From CAVPWP01 sp963709395 (lineage in GTDB: Bacteria > Pseudomonadota > Alphaproteobacteria > Rhodobacterales > Rhodobacteraceae), in the NCBI GenBank assembly GCA_963709395.1, contig CAVPWP010000020.1, positions 248,001 to 312,000 of the forward strand: a DNA stretch of 64,000 nucleotides. Reading direction: 5' to 3'. The position numbers were made by a program, and so were the translations under genes. This document shows, piece after piece, positions 26,241 through 35,081 of this stretch (its first letter is position 1; every line of letters starts with the position of its first letter). A model generated the notes under the pieces. That model did not search any database, was not told the DNA's origin, and saw only the letters and a program-made list of their open reading frames with translations.

Positions 26241-26985
26241 AGATGTCGATCACCTGTTCGGAGGCGTTGCCACCTGAATACCTGAAACGAAGGTTCTGAA
26301 GATAGAGACTGCGACCCTGAGCATAGCTGTCTTCGCTGCCATACAAAACCTCGTCGATCACGTCCCGCAGTTCGTACCGGTCATTGAGAAGATCGACAGC
26401 TCCGACACCTGTCGCCGCCAGGGCCGACGTCCCATCAAGCGCATAGGAATCGGCGTTGGTGAAGAAATCCACCACGCGCCCGACCGCTTCGCGCTGCGTC
26501 GAGGGCCCCAGGAACGGGAGTTCGATATAGGCGCCTTCGGGCACGCCATAGGTGAAAAGCGTCTCGCCGAACCCGCTGTCGCGGGTCTCGAGCCCGAAGG
26601 ACGCGGCCGGGTCGAAAAGGCCACCGACACCGAGGGTCGAGTTGATGATGAAACGGAATCCGTTGTGCACGGCATCGTCTGCCTGGCCCTGGAGGATGTC
26701 GTTCAGGACATCTCCCGTCAGGCTGATGTTGTCGGCGACGTTACCGATGATGTCGCGCACCGGTTTGGGCAACGTCTCGCCATAGGCGACGGAGGCCGAA
26801 CGCAGAAACCGTTCATCGAACCCCTTGTTGAAGTCATGGATCGCCCGGTTCTGGGCCTCGAAGGGATCGGAGATTTCTGTTGGCTGCGGAGCTGGCGAGC
26901 ATGCTGCCAAGAGGACCAGACCCCAAAGAAATGCTGCGGTACGAAGCACGGAACGTGATCCCCATGGGCTGCAATGCTCTGTCAT
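26218..26985 (-). CDS. mlaA: MlaA (VacJ) family outer-membrane lipoprotein
   Basis: A 255-residue lipoprotein that removes misplaced phospholipids from the outer leaflet of the outer membrane. The signal peptide ends in the lipobox LLAAC. Family marks follow: DPFEAQNRAIHDFNKGFDE, NGFRFIINSTLGVGGLFDPA and ETLFTYGVPEGAYIELPFLGP. The ATG at 26985 was chosen because it opens the signal peptide. It precedes mlaC in a two-gene operon, a common alphaproteobacterial arrangement. Confidence 0.93.
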   Translation of the reverse strand: MTEHCSPWGSRSVLRTAAFLWGLVLLAACSPAPQPTEISDPFEAQNRAIHDFNKGFDERFLRSASVAYGETLPKPVRDIIGNVADNISLTGDVLNDILQGQADDAVHNGFRFIINSTLGVGGLFDPAASFGLETRDSGFGETLFTYGVPEGAYIELPFLGPSTQREAVGRVVDFFTNADSYALDGTSALAATGVGAVDLLNDRYELRDVIDEVLYGSEDSYAQGRSLYLQNLRFRYSGGNASEQVIDIYDDLYSE

Positions 26986-27169
26986 CTGTGTCTCGGCACG
27001 GTGAAACGGGCGAATTCTGGCTGCCACGCGGCGTCCCTCCGGTAACATCTCTGCGCCTGCGTTGCGAGGGCGCTGCACCCCTTTTGCCGCCAGATGGGGG
27101 ATTTCGGCTTTTCGGCACCCGCGCCCGGCACTAGCCTTGGTCGGAAACCACAATCCGGGAGGCAAGGTC

Positions 27170-27634
27170 GTGGCAGGACGAATCGAAGCGCGTCTGGCAG
27201 AGTTGGGACTGACGTTGCCCGACGCGCCGGCACCGGCGGCGAACTATGTGCCCTATGTCATCGTGGGCGATATCGTCCATGTCTCCGGGCAGGTCTCGAT
27301 GGCGGATGGCGCGCTGCTGACCGGCAAGCTGGGCGCCGACTTGGAGACCGCTGCCGGGGCGGCGGCAGCCAGAGCCTGCGCGCTGAGCCTTCTGGCACAG
27401 GTGCGAAAGTCCTGCGACGGTGATCTCGACCGGCTCAGGCGGGTGGTGAAGCTGACGGGCTTCGTCAACTCGGTGCCGGATTTCAGTCAGCAGCCGCAGG
27501 TGATCAACGGGGCCTCTGATCTCATGGTCGAGGTGCTGGGCGACGCGGGCCGCCACGCCCGTTCGGCCGTGAGCGCGGCCTCGCTGCCCTTCGGTGTCGC
27601 GGTCGAGATCGAAGGCATCTTCCAGATATCATGA
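27170..27634 (+). CDS. RidA family protein (Rid7-like)
   Basis: A 154-residue member of the YjgF/YER057c/UK114 superfamily, larger than the 128-residue RidA and closer to the endoribonuclease L-PSP-like subgroup. Marks: YVPYVIVGDIVHVSGQVSM near the N-terminus and ARSAVSAASLPFGVAVEIEG at the C-terminus. The arginine that binds the enamine/imine carboxylate in true RidA is not in its usual RxA context, so deaminase activity is uncertain. The GTG at 27170 follows GGGAGG. It precedes the GDPD gene by 4 nt. Confidence 0.83.
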   Translation: MAGRIEARLAELGLTLPDAPAPAANYVPYVIVGDIVHVSGQVSMADGALLTGKLGADLETAAGAAAARACALSLLAQVRKSCDGDLDRLRRVVKLTGFVNSVPDFSQQPQVINGASDLMVEVLGDAGRHARSAVSAASLPFGVAVEIEGIFQIS

Positions 27635-27638
27635 CCCC

Positions 27639-28439
27639 ATGACCGTTCCTGCCGCCGTGCCGCTGCCAAGGGCTTTCGTGACGCATCCGCTGGCGCATCG
27701 CGGCCTTCACGACATCGAACGTGGAATTCCTGAGAACACGCGCGCAGCAGTCCGGGCGGCCGTGGATGCCGGCTATGGCATCGAGATCGACGTGCAGCCC
27801 TCGGCCGATGGTCAGGCCATGGTGTTTCATGACGAGGATCTGATGCGGCTGACGGGCGAGACGGGGGAGACGGCGGCGCGCACGGCTGCCGATCTGTCGC
27901 GCCTGCGCGTCCTCGGCTCGGAAGAGACGATCCCGACCCTGCCCGAGATCCTCGGGATCGTCGGGGGCAAGGTGCCCCTTCTGGTCGAGATCAAGGATCA
28001 GCACGGGGCCCTGGGACCGGTCGCTGGACAACTCGAGGCCGCGGTGGCCGATGCGTTGCGGACCTACGCCGGGCCGGTTGCGGTCATGTCGTTCAACCCG
28101 CACTCGGTCGCGACCATGGCGCGACTTGCCCCCGGTATTCCGCGCGGACTGACGACGGCAGCCTACGACGAGGCTGAATGGAAGGCGGTTCCCGCAGCGC
28201 GCCGGTCGCACCTGCGCGACATCGCCGACTATGCAGAGGCAGGGGCCTCGTTCATCAGCCACGAGGCGGCGGACCTCGACCGGCCCCGCGTCGCTCAGTT
28301 GAAGGCGGACGGTGCCGCGGTCCTGTGCTGGACGATCCGCTCGCCCAAGGCCGAGGCGAGGGCGCGCACCGTCGCGCAGAACATCACCTTCGAAGGGTAC
28401 AGGCCCGCCCCGACCCAAAGCCCCAAGCCAAGGCCGTGA
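27639..28439 (+). CDS. Glycerophosphodiester phosphodiesterase family protein
   Basis: A 266-residue cytoplasmic GDPD-fold phosphodiesterase, releasing sn-glycerol 3-phosphate from deacylated phospholipids. The catalytic pair is in LAHRGLHD and GIEIDVQPSADGQAMVFHD; PLLVEIKDQ and VLCWTIRSP give the other barrel strands. No signal peptide, so it is the UgpQ-like cytoplasmic form. It starts 4 nt after the RidA-like stop. Confidence 0.9.
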   Translation: MTVPAAVPLPRAFVTHPLAHRGLHDIERGIPENTRAAVRAAVDAGYGIEIDVQPSADGQAMVFHDEDLMRLTGETGETAARTAADLSRLRVLGSEETIPTLPEILGIVGGKVPLLVEIKDQHGALGPVAGQLEAAVADALRTYAGPVAVMSFNPHSVATMARLAPGIPRGLTTAAYDEAEWKAVPAARRSHLRDIADYAEAGASFISHEAADLDRPRVAQLKADGAAVLCWTIRSPKAEARARTVAQNITFEGYRPAPTQSPKPRP

Positions 28440-28510
28440 CCGGTCCCTGACCCCGCCTTGACGCCTTTCGCCCATGCCCCATGTGATGAGTAAGCGCAGG
28501 CAGCCATCCC

Positions 28511-29710
28511 ATGACCGATACCCAGATCGAAATTTCCGTGCTGGCCACGCTGTCCGAGATTGCGGCCAGCGACTGGGACGCCTGCGCCTGTCCCGAGGCC
28601 GCCGAAGGCGGACGACCTTACGATCCCTTCACCACCTACCGCTTCCTGAAGGCGCTGGAGGACAGCCGGTCGGTCGGTACAGGCACCGGCTGGCAGCCCC
28701 GCCATCTGGTCGCGCGGCAGGATGGACAGGTCATCGCGGTCGCCCCGATGTACGCCAAGTCGCACAGCCAGGGTGAATACATCTTCGATCACAACTTCGC
28801 CCATGCCTATGAACGCGCAGGCGGGCGCTATTACCCAAAACTCCAGATCGCGGTGCCCTTCTCCCCGGTCACCGGCCGGCGCTTTCTGACGCGCCCGGGC
28901 CATGAGGCAGCAGGCACTGCCGGACTTGTGCAGGGCGCGGTACAGCTCGCCAGCGAAAACCGCCTGTCTTCGCTTCACGTCACCTTCTGCACCGAGGACG
29001 AGGCTCGGCGTGGGGAAGAGATCGGGCTTTTGCGCCGCACCACCCAGCAATACCATTGGGAAAACGCGGGCTATACGTCGTTCGACGCGTTTCTGGCGTC
29101 ACTTTCCTCGCGCAAGCGCAAGAACATCCGGAAGGAGCGTGCGACCGCCCAGGCTTTCGGCGGCGAGATCGTGCAGCTGACTGGTGACGCCATCCGGCCC
29201 GAGCATTGGGACGCCTTCTGGCACTTCTACCAGGACACCGGGGCGCGCAAATGGGGCACGCCCTATCTGACGCGCGCGTTCTTCCGGAGCGCACAGGAGA
29301 CCTTGCAGGACGACATGCTGATGGTGCTGGCGTTGCGGGACGGGCACCCCGTAGCGGGCGCTCTGAACTTCATTGGGCGCGAGCGGCTTTACGGCCGGTA
29401 CTGGGGCGCCGTGGAGGATCACGCCTGCCTGCACTTCGAATGCTGCTACTATCAGGCCATCGACTATGCGATTGCGCATGGTCTCAGGACGGTCGAGGCC
29501 GGAGCGCAGGGAGAACACAAGATCGCCCGCGGCTATCTTCCGGTCGAGACGCATTCGCTGCACTGGTTCGCCGATCAGGGGTTTTCGAACGCAGTCGAAC
29601 AATACCTGCGGGCCGAACGTGCGGCGGTGAACGAAGAGATCGAGATCCTGACGAGCTATGGACCCTTTCGAAAAGTGACGGAGACTGCCAATGGCCATGA
29701 AACTGACTGA
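28511..29710 (+). CDS. FemAB/GNAT-like protein (PF04339, peptidoglycan-biosynthesis-like)
   Basis: A 399-residue cytoplasmic protein of the PF04339 (former DUF482) group, with a double GNAT fold like FemABX aminoacyltransferases. Marks: HNFAHAYERAGGRYYPKLQ in the first half, and LSSRKRKNIRKER, FYQDTGARKWGTPYLTR and EAGAQGEHKIARGYLPVET in the second. Its substrate is unknown; these proteins are widespread in alphaproteobacteria. It overlaps the next gene by 20 nt. Confidence 0.87.
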   Translation: MTDTQIEISVLATLSEIAASDWDACACPEAAEGGRPYDPFTTYRFLKALEDSRSVGTGTGWQPRHLVARQDGQVIAVAPMYAKSHSQGEYIFDHNFAHAYERAGGRYYPKLQIAVPFSPVTGRRFLTRPGHEAAGTAGLVQGAVQLASENRLSSLHVTFCTEDEARRGEEIGLLRRTTQQYHWENAGYTSFDAFLASLSSRKRKNIRKERATAQAFGGEIVQLTGDAIRPEHWDAFWHFYQDTGARKWGTPYLTRAFFRSAQETLQDDMLMVLALRDGHPVAGALNFIGRERLYGRYWGAVEDHACLHFECCYYQAIDYAIAHGLRTVEAGAQGEHKIARGYLPVETHSLHWFADQGFSNAVEQYLRAERAAVNEEIEILTSYGPFRKVTETANGHETD

Positions 29711-29981
29711 AGACGAGCGCGACACGGCGCTAAAGCCGCTTTACGCCGCGGGCTGGGAACCCGTGCCCGGACGCGACGCGATCCGGAAGACCTTCCGTTT
29801 CGCGAATTTCGTCGACGCCTTCGGCTGGATGACGCGGGCCGCGATCCATGCCGAGAAACTGAACCATCACCCCGAATGGTCGAACGTCTACAACCGGGTG
29901 GAGGTCACGTTGACGACCCATGACGCGGACGGTATCAGCGCCCTCGACGTGAAACTGGCGCTGATACTGGAAGGATTGTGA
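29691..29981 (+). CDS. phhB: 4a-hydroxytetrahydrobiopterin dehydratase
   Basis: A 96-residue pterin-4a-carbinolamine dehydratase. It dehydrates 4a-hydroxy-tetrahydropterin in the recycling step after phenylalanine hydroxylase, and homologues also work in Moco enzyme maturation. The active-site stretch is AEKLNHHPEWSNVYNRVEV. GGAGA precedes the ATG at 29691. It overlaps the FemAB-like gene by 20 nt. No phhA is nearby. Confidence 0.92.
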   Translation: MAMKLTEDERDTALKPLYAAGWEPVPGRDAIRKTFRFANFVDAFGWMTRAAIHAEKLNHHPEWSNVYNRVEVTLTTHDADGISALDVKLALILEGL

Positions 29982-29985
29982 CGGC

Positions 29986-30840
29986 ATGGAGTATGTTCAG
30001 GACCTGTTGGAGACCGAAGTCATCGACGGGCTGACCGTCTCGCAGATCCTGACCTTCGACTGGCTGCTCGGTGCCGTGGGCAATCTGGTTTCGGCAATCC
30101 TGATCATCATCTTTGCGCTGTGGTTCTCGGGCTGGGTGAAGCGCCGCGTCACCTCCATCGCCGACCGCAATCCGCGCATCGATCGCACCCTGTTCAGCTT
30201 TCTGGGCAACATCGCGCGCTACGCGATCCTCGCTTTCGCCGCGATCTTCATCCTCAACCGCTTCGGGTTTCAGACGACATCCCTGGTGGCGCTCATCGGT
30301 GCCGCGGGCCTGGCCATCGGCCTTGCGCTTCAGGGCACGCTATCGGACATGGCGGCCGGGATCATGATGGTGCTGTTCCGCCCGATCAAGGTCGGGGACT
30401 TCATCGCCGTCGACGGCCAGATGGGCACGGTCCAGGAGATCTCGCTGGTTGCGACCGAACTTGCGACGCTGGACAACGTGCAGGTCCTGATGCCCAACAG
30501 CCGGGTTTGGAGCAACACGATCACCAACTATTCGGTCTATGACACGCGCCGCGCCGAATGGACCTTCGGCGTCAGCTACGGCGCCGATCTCGCCAAGGCC
30601 GAAGCCATCATCCGCGACACGATCATGTCCGACGCCCGGTCAAAGAACGATCCCGAACCCTTCATCCAGGTCAACAACCTGGGCGATTTCTCTGTCGATT
30701 TCCTTGTTCGGGTCTGGGTCGCGGCAGGCGACTATTTCGCCTACCAGGCCGACATGAAGCGCCAGGTCAAGGAGGCTCTGGACCGGGGCGGGATCGAGAT
30801 CCCCTTCCCCACCCGAACGGTGTTCAGCCAGGCGGACTAG
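29986..30840 (+). CDS. mscS: Small-conductance mechanosensitive channel, MscS family
   Basis: A 284-residue channel releasing solutes upon hypo-osmotic shock. Three N-terminal helices (about residues 24-50, 65-90 and 95-125) are present. TM3 is the Gly/Ala-rich pore GAAGLAIGLALQGTLSDMAAG. The cytoplasmic beta and alpha/beta domains follow (FIAVDGQMGTVQEI, LMPNSRVWSNTITNY). GGAAGG precedes the ATG. Its TAG shares CTAG with the stop of the convergent peroxiredoxin. Confidence 0.93.
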   Translation: MEYVQDLLETEVIDGLTVSQILTFDWLLGAVGNLVSAILIIIFALWFSGWVKRRVTSIADRNPRIDRTLFSFLGNIARYAILAFAAIFILNRFGFQTTSLVALIGAAGLAIGLALQGTLSDMAAGIMMVLFRPIKVGDFIAVDGQMGTVQEISLVATELATLDNVQVLMPNSRVWSNTITNYSVYDTRRAEWTFGVSYGADLAKAEAIIRDTIMSDARSKNDPEPFIQVNNLGDFSVDFLVRVWVAAGDYFAYQADMKRQVKEALDRGGIEIPFPTRTVFSQAD

Positions 30841-31319
30841 AGGGCCCCAAGCATCGCCTCGCCCGTCGACACCTCGCACACGCCGGGTTGTTCGAGGTGG
30901 AGCCGGGTGATGACGCCATCCTCGACAAGCATGGCATAGCGCCGCGACCGGTCGAGCATCCCGACAGCGGGGTTGCTGTACAACAGTCCCAGGGACCGCG
31001 TGAACGAAGCGTCCGGATCGGCCAGAAGCGTGATGCCCGCAGCCGCTGCTCCGGTTGTCTCGCCCCAGTAGCGCATGACATGCGCATCATTGACGGACAC
31101 GCAGATGATCTCGTCCACGCCTTTGTCGCGCAAGGCGTCGGCCGTCCGCACAAAGCTCGGCATATGCGCTGAATCACACGTGGGCGTGAACGCGCCGGGA
31201 ACCGCGAACAGGATGACCTTGCGATCTTTCAGCCGCTCGGCCAGGTGAACGGTCTCGGGTCCTTCCGCCCCGACGCGGAGAAGCTCCGCATCGGGAAGGC
31301 GTTGTCCAGTGTCGATCAT
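30837..31319 (-). CDS. Peroxiredoxin, Prx5/AhpE-type (copy 1)
   Basis: A 160-residue thiol peroxidase reducing H2O2 and organic hydroperoxides. The peroxidatic Cys48 is in PGAFTPTCDSAHMP. A C-terminal cysteine in QPGVCEVS aligns with the resolving Cys of human PRDX5, suggesting an atypical 2-Cys mechanism. The start at 31319 (MIDTGQRLP) follows GAGGACG. It lies 24 nt downstream of a paralogue (31344-31829) with the same layout. Confidence 0.88.
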   Translation of the reverse strand: MIDTGQRLPDAELLRVGAEGPETVHLAERLKDRKVILFAVPGAFTPTCDSAHMPSFVRTADALRDKGVDEIICVSVNDAHVMRYWGETTGAAAAGITLLADPDASFTRSLGLLYSNPAVGMLDRSRRYAMLVEDGVITRLHLEQPGVCEVSTGEAMLGAL

Positions 31320-31343
31320 CGTCCTCGTCCCCAGCACGCGGCC

Positions 31344-31829
31344 TTACATGGCGGCCAGCAATTCCTCGCCGACCGAAATCTTGCAGGTCGCCGGCTCGTC
31401 CACGTTCGCCACGGTGATCACGCCGTCATCGACGACAAGCGCGTATCGGTTCGAGCGCTCGTAAAGTCCAAGCGGCGGGGCGGTGAACTCCATCCCCAGC
31501 GCCTTGGTCAGCACGGCATCGGGATCGCCAAGCAGGGTGATGCCGGCCGCGCCTGCGCCGCTTGCGTCCGACCAGGCCTTCAGGACGAACGGGTCGTTCA
31601 CCGCGACGCAGACGATCTCGTCGACCCCGCGGGCGCGGAAGTCTTCGGCGGTCCGGATGAAGCTGGGCAAATGGATCGTGCTGCACGGGCCGGTGAACGC
31701 GCCGGGAAGCCCAAAGACCACGACCTTGCGGTTCTTCAGGACGTCGCGCAGTTCGACAAGCTCGGGTCCCTCGTCCCCCATCCTGACAAGCGTTGCATCG
31801 GGAAGTCGTTCGCCCACGGCCAGAGTCAT
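31344..31829 (-). CDS. Peroxiredoxin, Prx5-type (copy 2)
   Basis: A 161-residue paralogue of the gene that follows it. The peroxidatic Cys49 is in PGAFTGPCSTIHLPSF and a candidate resolving Cys in EPATCKIS. The two copies share the frame of VNDPFVLKAW/VNDAHVMRYW and ...RSNRYALVVDDGVIT/RSRRYAMLVEDGVIT but differ elsewhere, so the duplication is old. The ATG at 31829 is preferred to one at 31835 because GAGGA then has normal spacing. Divergent from the ferredoxin-reductase-like gene. Confidence 0.88.
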   Translation of the reverse strand: MTLAVGERLPDATLVRMGDEGPELVELRDVLKNRKVVVFGLPGAFTGPCSTIHLPSFIRTAEDFRARGVDEIVCVAVNDPFVLKAWSDASGAGAAGITLLGDPDAVLTKALGMEFTAPPLGLYERSNRYALVVDDGVITVANVDEPATCKISVGEELLAAM

Positions 31830-31912
31830 CTGCATTCCTCACATTGCGTTTCGATCTACCGGGGATATAGCGTCGGGGCGGGAAGCCGACCAGAGACAAG
31901 TGAGGACAGGGC

Positions 31913-33124
31913 ATGACGGATGTCGTCGTGATCGGAGGTGGACAGGCAGGGGCATCGCTGGTGGCGAAGCTGCGCGCCCTGAAGTTCGAGGGTGGCATTA
32001 CCCTTGTCTGCGAGGAACCGGTGCTGCCCTATCAGCGCCCGCCGCTTTCGAAGAAGTACCTTCTGGGAGAGATGGAGGTCGAGCGGCTCTTCCTGCGTCC
32101 CCAGTCCTTCTACGACGAGAACGCAATCACGGTCCGAACGAACGCCACCGCCATCGCCATCGACCGCGCCGACAAGGCGGTGATCGTGGACGGACAGGCG
32201 ATGCGCTACGACCAGCTTGCCCTCTGCACCGGGTCGGTGCCGCGCCGCCTGCCCGGCGCGATCGGGGGCGAGCTGCACGGGGTTCACGTCGTGCGCACGC
32301 TTGCCGACGTCGACGCGATGGCGCCCGATCTTCGGCCCGGGGGACGGGTGCTGGTGGTCGGGGGTGGCTATATCGGCCTTGAAGCCGCGGCGGTCTGTGC
32401 CGGGCTGGGTCTGAAGGTCACGCTCATCGAGGCCGCCGACCGCATTCTTCGGCGTGTCGCGGCCCCTGTGACGTCGGACTACTTCCGCGCGCTCCATCTG
32501 GCGCATGGTGTCGAGATCCGGGAAGGCACGGGGCTTGAGCGGCTTCTGGGCACCGGTCACGTCACCGGTGCCGTGCTGAGCGACGGGGTAGAGATGGCAG
32601 TCGATGCGGTGATCGTGGGCATCGGCATCACGCCCGCCACCGAACTGGCCGAGGTCGCAGGCCTTGCCGTCGAGAACGGCATCGTCGTCGATGCCCTGGG
32701 CCGCACCAGCGATCCGGCGATCTGGGCGGCGGGGGATTGCGCGTCATTCCCCTACAAGGAAGGGCGGTTGAGGCTTGAGAGTGTGCAGAATGCAATCGAT
32801 CAGGCCGAAGCGGTGGCGGCGAACATGCTGGGCGCGAACGAGCCTTATGTCCCCCATCCGTGGTTCTGGTCGGACCAGTACGAGGTCAAGCTTCAGATCG
32901 CCGGGCTGAACACGGGATACGACCATGTTGTCATCCGCGACGGCGGCGCCGAGGGTGCCTTGAGCCATTGGTACTACACGGGCGACAGGCTTATCGCGGT
33001 CGACGCGATGAACGATCCGCGCGCCTATATGGTCGGCAAGCGCCTGATCGAGATGGGCAAGTCGCCCGCTCCCGCCGCGATCACCGACAGCGCGACTGAC
33101 CTCAAGGCCCTGCTGAAGGCGTGA
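31913..33124 (+). CDS. FAD/NAD(P)-dependent ferredoxin (rhodocoxin/rubredoxin) reductase-like
   Basis: A 403-residue pyridine nucleotide-disulfide-fold reductase without the redox disulfide. The FAD-binding VVIGGGQAGASLVAKLR is at the N-terminus, the NAD-binding VLVVGGGYIGLEAAAVC near residues 144-160, and the second FAD motif IWAAGDCASF near 275. The C-terminal beta domain (FWSDQYEVKLQIAG) is that of BphA4/putidaredoxin-reductase-like enzymes. It would feed electrons to a [2Fe-2S] ferredoxin and a P450 or dioxygenase, none of which is nearby. The stop overlaps rsmD. Confidence 0.9.
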   Translation: MTDVVVIGGGQAGASLVAKLRALKFEGGITLVCEEPVLPYQRPPLSKKYLLGEMEVERLFLRPQSFYDENAITVRTNATAIAIDRADKAVIVDGQAMRYDQLALCTGSVPRRLPGAIGGELHGVHVVRTLADVDAMAPDLRPGGRVLVVGGGYIGLEAAAVCAGLGLKVTLIEAADRILRRVAAPVTSDYFRALHLAHGVEIREGTGLERLLGTGHVTGAVLSDGVEMAVDAVIVGIGITPATELAEVAGLAVENGIVVDALGRTSDPAIWAAGDCASFPYKEGRLRLESVQNAIDQAEAVAANMLGANEPYVPHPWFWSDQYEVKLQIAGLNTGYDHVVIRDGGAEGALSHWYYTGDRLIAVDAMNDPRAYMVGKRLIEMGKSPAPAAITDSATDLKALLKA

Positions 33125-33708
33125 GGATCATCGCGGGAAAGCGCCGGGGCCTTGCGCTGGCGGCGGTGGGCAAGGGCGATGCCGCCGCCCGTTTGCGCCC
33201 GACCTCGGACCGGGTGCGGGAAAGCCTCTTCAACCTCCTTCTGGGCGGCCGCTACGGCAATCCGGTCACGGATGCCCGTGTGCTCGACCTTTTCGCGGGC
33301 ACCGGGGCACTGGGGCTCGAGGCGTGGTCGCGTGGCGCGGAACATGTCACCTTCGTCGACGACGGGGCGGCTGCGCAGGCGCTGATCCGCGCCAACGTCA
33401 CGAAGGCGCAGGCCGGTGCCGAGACCGACCTGCTGCGCCGGGACGCGACACGGCTGGGCGACCGACAGGGCCCGGCCTTCGATCTGGTCTTCCTCGACCC
33501 GCCATATGGCAAGGGGCTGGGCACCCGGGCGCTGGCGGCGGCACGGGACGGCGGATGGATCGCCCCCGATGCACTGATCGTCTGGGAAGAAAACGCCGCG
33601 CAGGACGCGCCCGCGGGGTTCGATGCGATCGAGACGCGCCGCTACGGCGACACGCATGTCACGCTAATGCGCGCCGTCACTCGGCCGGACGCATCCGAAG
33701 AACGGTAA
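33121..33708 (+). CDS. rsmD: 16S rRNA (guanine966-N2)-methyltransferase
   Basis: A 195-residue SAM methyltransferase that modifies G966 of 16S rRNA. Marks: MRIIAGKRRG, RPTSDRVRESLFNLL, the SAM loop VLDLFAGTGALGLEAWSRGA and the catalytic DPPYG. The start is a GTG overlapping the upstream stop (GTGA). The 3' end runs 32 nt into the convergent META-domain gene. Confidence 0.94.
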   Translation: MRIIAGKRRGLALAAVGKGDAAARLRPTSDRVRESLFNLLLGGRYGNPVTDARVLDLFAGTGALGLEAWSRGAEHVTFVDDGAAAQALIRANVTKAQAGAETDLLRRDATRLGDRQGPAFDLVFLDPPYGKGLGTRALAAARDGGWIAPDALIVWEENAAQDAPAGFDAIETRRYGDTHVTLMRAVTRPDASEER

Positions 33709-34117
33709 CGCCTGCGGAATTGGTCAGGGCCAGTCCCGCGCCCGAGGGAACGACGGCGGTCGCCGAGGTGATCGCCTCGATCATGTCCGCTTCGAGCCTG
33801 TCGAGCGGCGGCGGGCAGGCCATCATCGTGCCGGCGACCCGATCGGGAAAGTCGATCGTGGTGCCGTCCAGGGTGTAGCTTCCGCTGAACCGGTTGCACC
33901 CGGCCCCGGCCGAGAACGCATCCTCCTCGAAGAACGATATCCGGGGCAGCGGGTCGACGACAAGCATCCGTCCGCCCAGCTCGAAAATGTCCCATTCGGT
34001 TCCGGTGAGCGCGGGCAACTCGGCCTGAACGGTCACGAGATGCTCGGGGCCAAGGGGGGTGACGGCCATCGGCGATGTACCGATCAGAAGGGCGGCGGCA
34101 AGGGCGGAAGGGGTCAT
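33677..34117 (-). CDS. META domain-containing exported protein (HslJ-like)
   Basis: A 146-residue exported protein with a short signal peptide (MTPSALAAALLIGTSPMA). The META domain has the HslJ signatures GCNRFSGSYTLDGTTIDFP and GTMMACPPPLDRLEAD. HslJ is a periplasmic or outer-membrane heat-shock protein linked to novobiocin resistance; function here is unknown. Its end overlaps rsmD antisense by 32 nt. It follows map by 19 nt on the same strand. Confidence 0.85.
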   Translation of the reverse strand: MTPSALAAALLIGTSPMAVTPLGPEHLVTVQAELPALTGTEWDIFELGGRMLVVDPLPRISFFEEDAFSAGAGCNRFSGSYTLDGTTIDFPDRVAGTMMACPPPLDRLEADMIEAITSATAVVPSGAGLALTNSAGVTVLRMRPAE

Positions 34118-34136
34118 CGCGGTCTCCGTCTTGGGG

Positions 34137-34949
34137 TCAGGCCCAGGTCGGGTGAAAACGCCCGGCAGGCGACAGGGTGAAGATATCTGCGCCGTTCGCG
34201 GTCACGCCCACCGAATGCTCGAACTGCGCCGAGAGCGACTTGTCGCGCGTCACGGCCGTCCAGTCGTCGGCCAGCACCTTGGTCTCGGGCCGGCCCAGAT
34301 TCACCATTGGCTCGATCGTGAAGAACATACCTTCTTCCAGAACCGGCCCGGTGCCCGGGCGGCCATAGTGCAGCACGTTGGGCGGCGCGTGAAACACGCG
34401 ACCCAGCCCATGGCCGCAGAAATCGCGCACCACGCTCATCCGCTCGGCCTCGACATAGGACTGGATGGCGTGACCGATGTCCCCGAAGGTGTTGCCGGGT
34501 CTGACCGCCTCGATCCCCAGCATCAGCGCGTCGTGCGTCACCTGGATCAGCCGCTCGGCCTTGCGCGAGAGCTTCCCGGCCACATACATCCGGCTCGTGT
34601 CGCCATACCAGCCATCGACGATCACGGTGACGTCGATGTTCAGGATGTCGCCGTCCTTGAGAACCTTCGGACCGGGAATGCCGTGGCAGACCACGTGGTT
34701 CACCGAAATGCAGCTTGCGTGCTGATAGCCCTTGTAGCCGATCGTGGCCGACCGTGCTCCGGCCTCGTGGACCTGGCGGGTGATCTCGTCGTCGATCTCG
34801 GCCGTGGTCGCGCCGGGGCGCACCATCGGGGCGACCGCGTCGAGGATACGCGCGGCAAGCTCGCCGGCCCTGTGCATGCCAGCGAAATCGGCGGGTTCGT
34901 AGATGCGGATGCCGTCCTTCGTAAGGCGGCCGCGGGTCGATTCGTCCAA
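34137..34949 (-). CDS. map: Methionine aminopeptidase, type I
   Basis: A 270-residue metalloprotease that removes the initiator methionine. Metal ligands of the pita-bread fold are in LNIDVTVIVDGWYGDTSRM (two Asp), CGHGLGRVFH (His), FTIEPMV (Glu) and SAQFEHSV (Glu). The usual YKGYQHASCISVNHVVCHG is present. Essential in most bacteria. Divergent from the DHFR-like gene. Confidence 0.95.
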   Translation of the reverse strand: MDESTRGRLTKDGIRIYEPADFAGMHRAGELAARILDAVAPMVRPGATTAEIDDEITRQVHEAGARSATIGYKGYQHASCISVNHVVCHGIPGPKVLKDGDILNIDVTVIVDGWYGDTSRMYVAGKLSRKAERLIQVTHDALMLGIEAVRPGNTFGDIGHAIQSYVEAERMSVVRDFCGHGLGRVFHAPPNVLHYGRPGTGPVLEEGMFFTIEPMVNLGRPETKVLADDWTAVTRDKSLSAQFEHSVGVTANGADIFTLSPAGRFHPTWA

Positions 34950-34998
34950 GGGTCACTCCAAGCGTCTTCGCCGGACTAGATAATCGCTAAGCGCGGGT

Positions 34999-35028
34999 TT
35001 GACCAGAATGCGCAACTTGCACTATGGC
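34999..35028 (+). promoter_or_regulatory. Possible sigma70-type promoter
   Basis: TTGACC (34999-35004), 18-nt spacer, TATGGC (35023-35028), upstream of the DHFR-like gene. It would give a leader of about 115 nt containing the hairpin at 35082-35144. Confidence 0.35.
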
Positions 35029-35081
35029 CACAGCACCGCTATTGCCCCGTCCATCGCAAGGAGCCGGTCCGGTGGTCAAGT

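Noticed and set aside
26985..27165. N-terminal extension of mlaA to 27165, and similar extensions for sfsA, amtB, ilvD and the ThDP enzyme
   Set aside because: The extensions lack family similarity; internal starts open signal peptides or canonical N-termini, several with ribosome sites.
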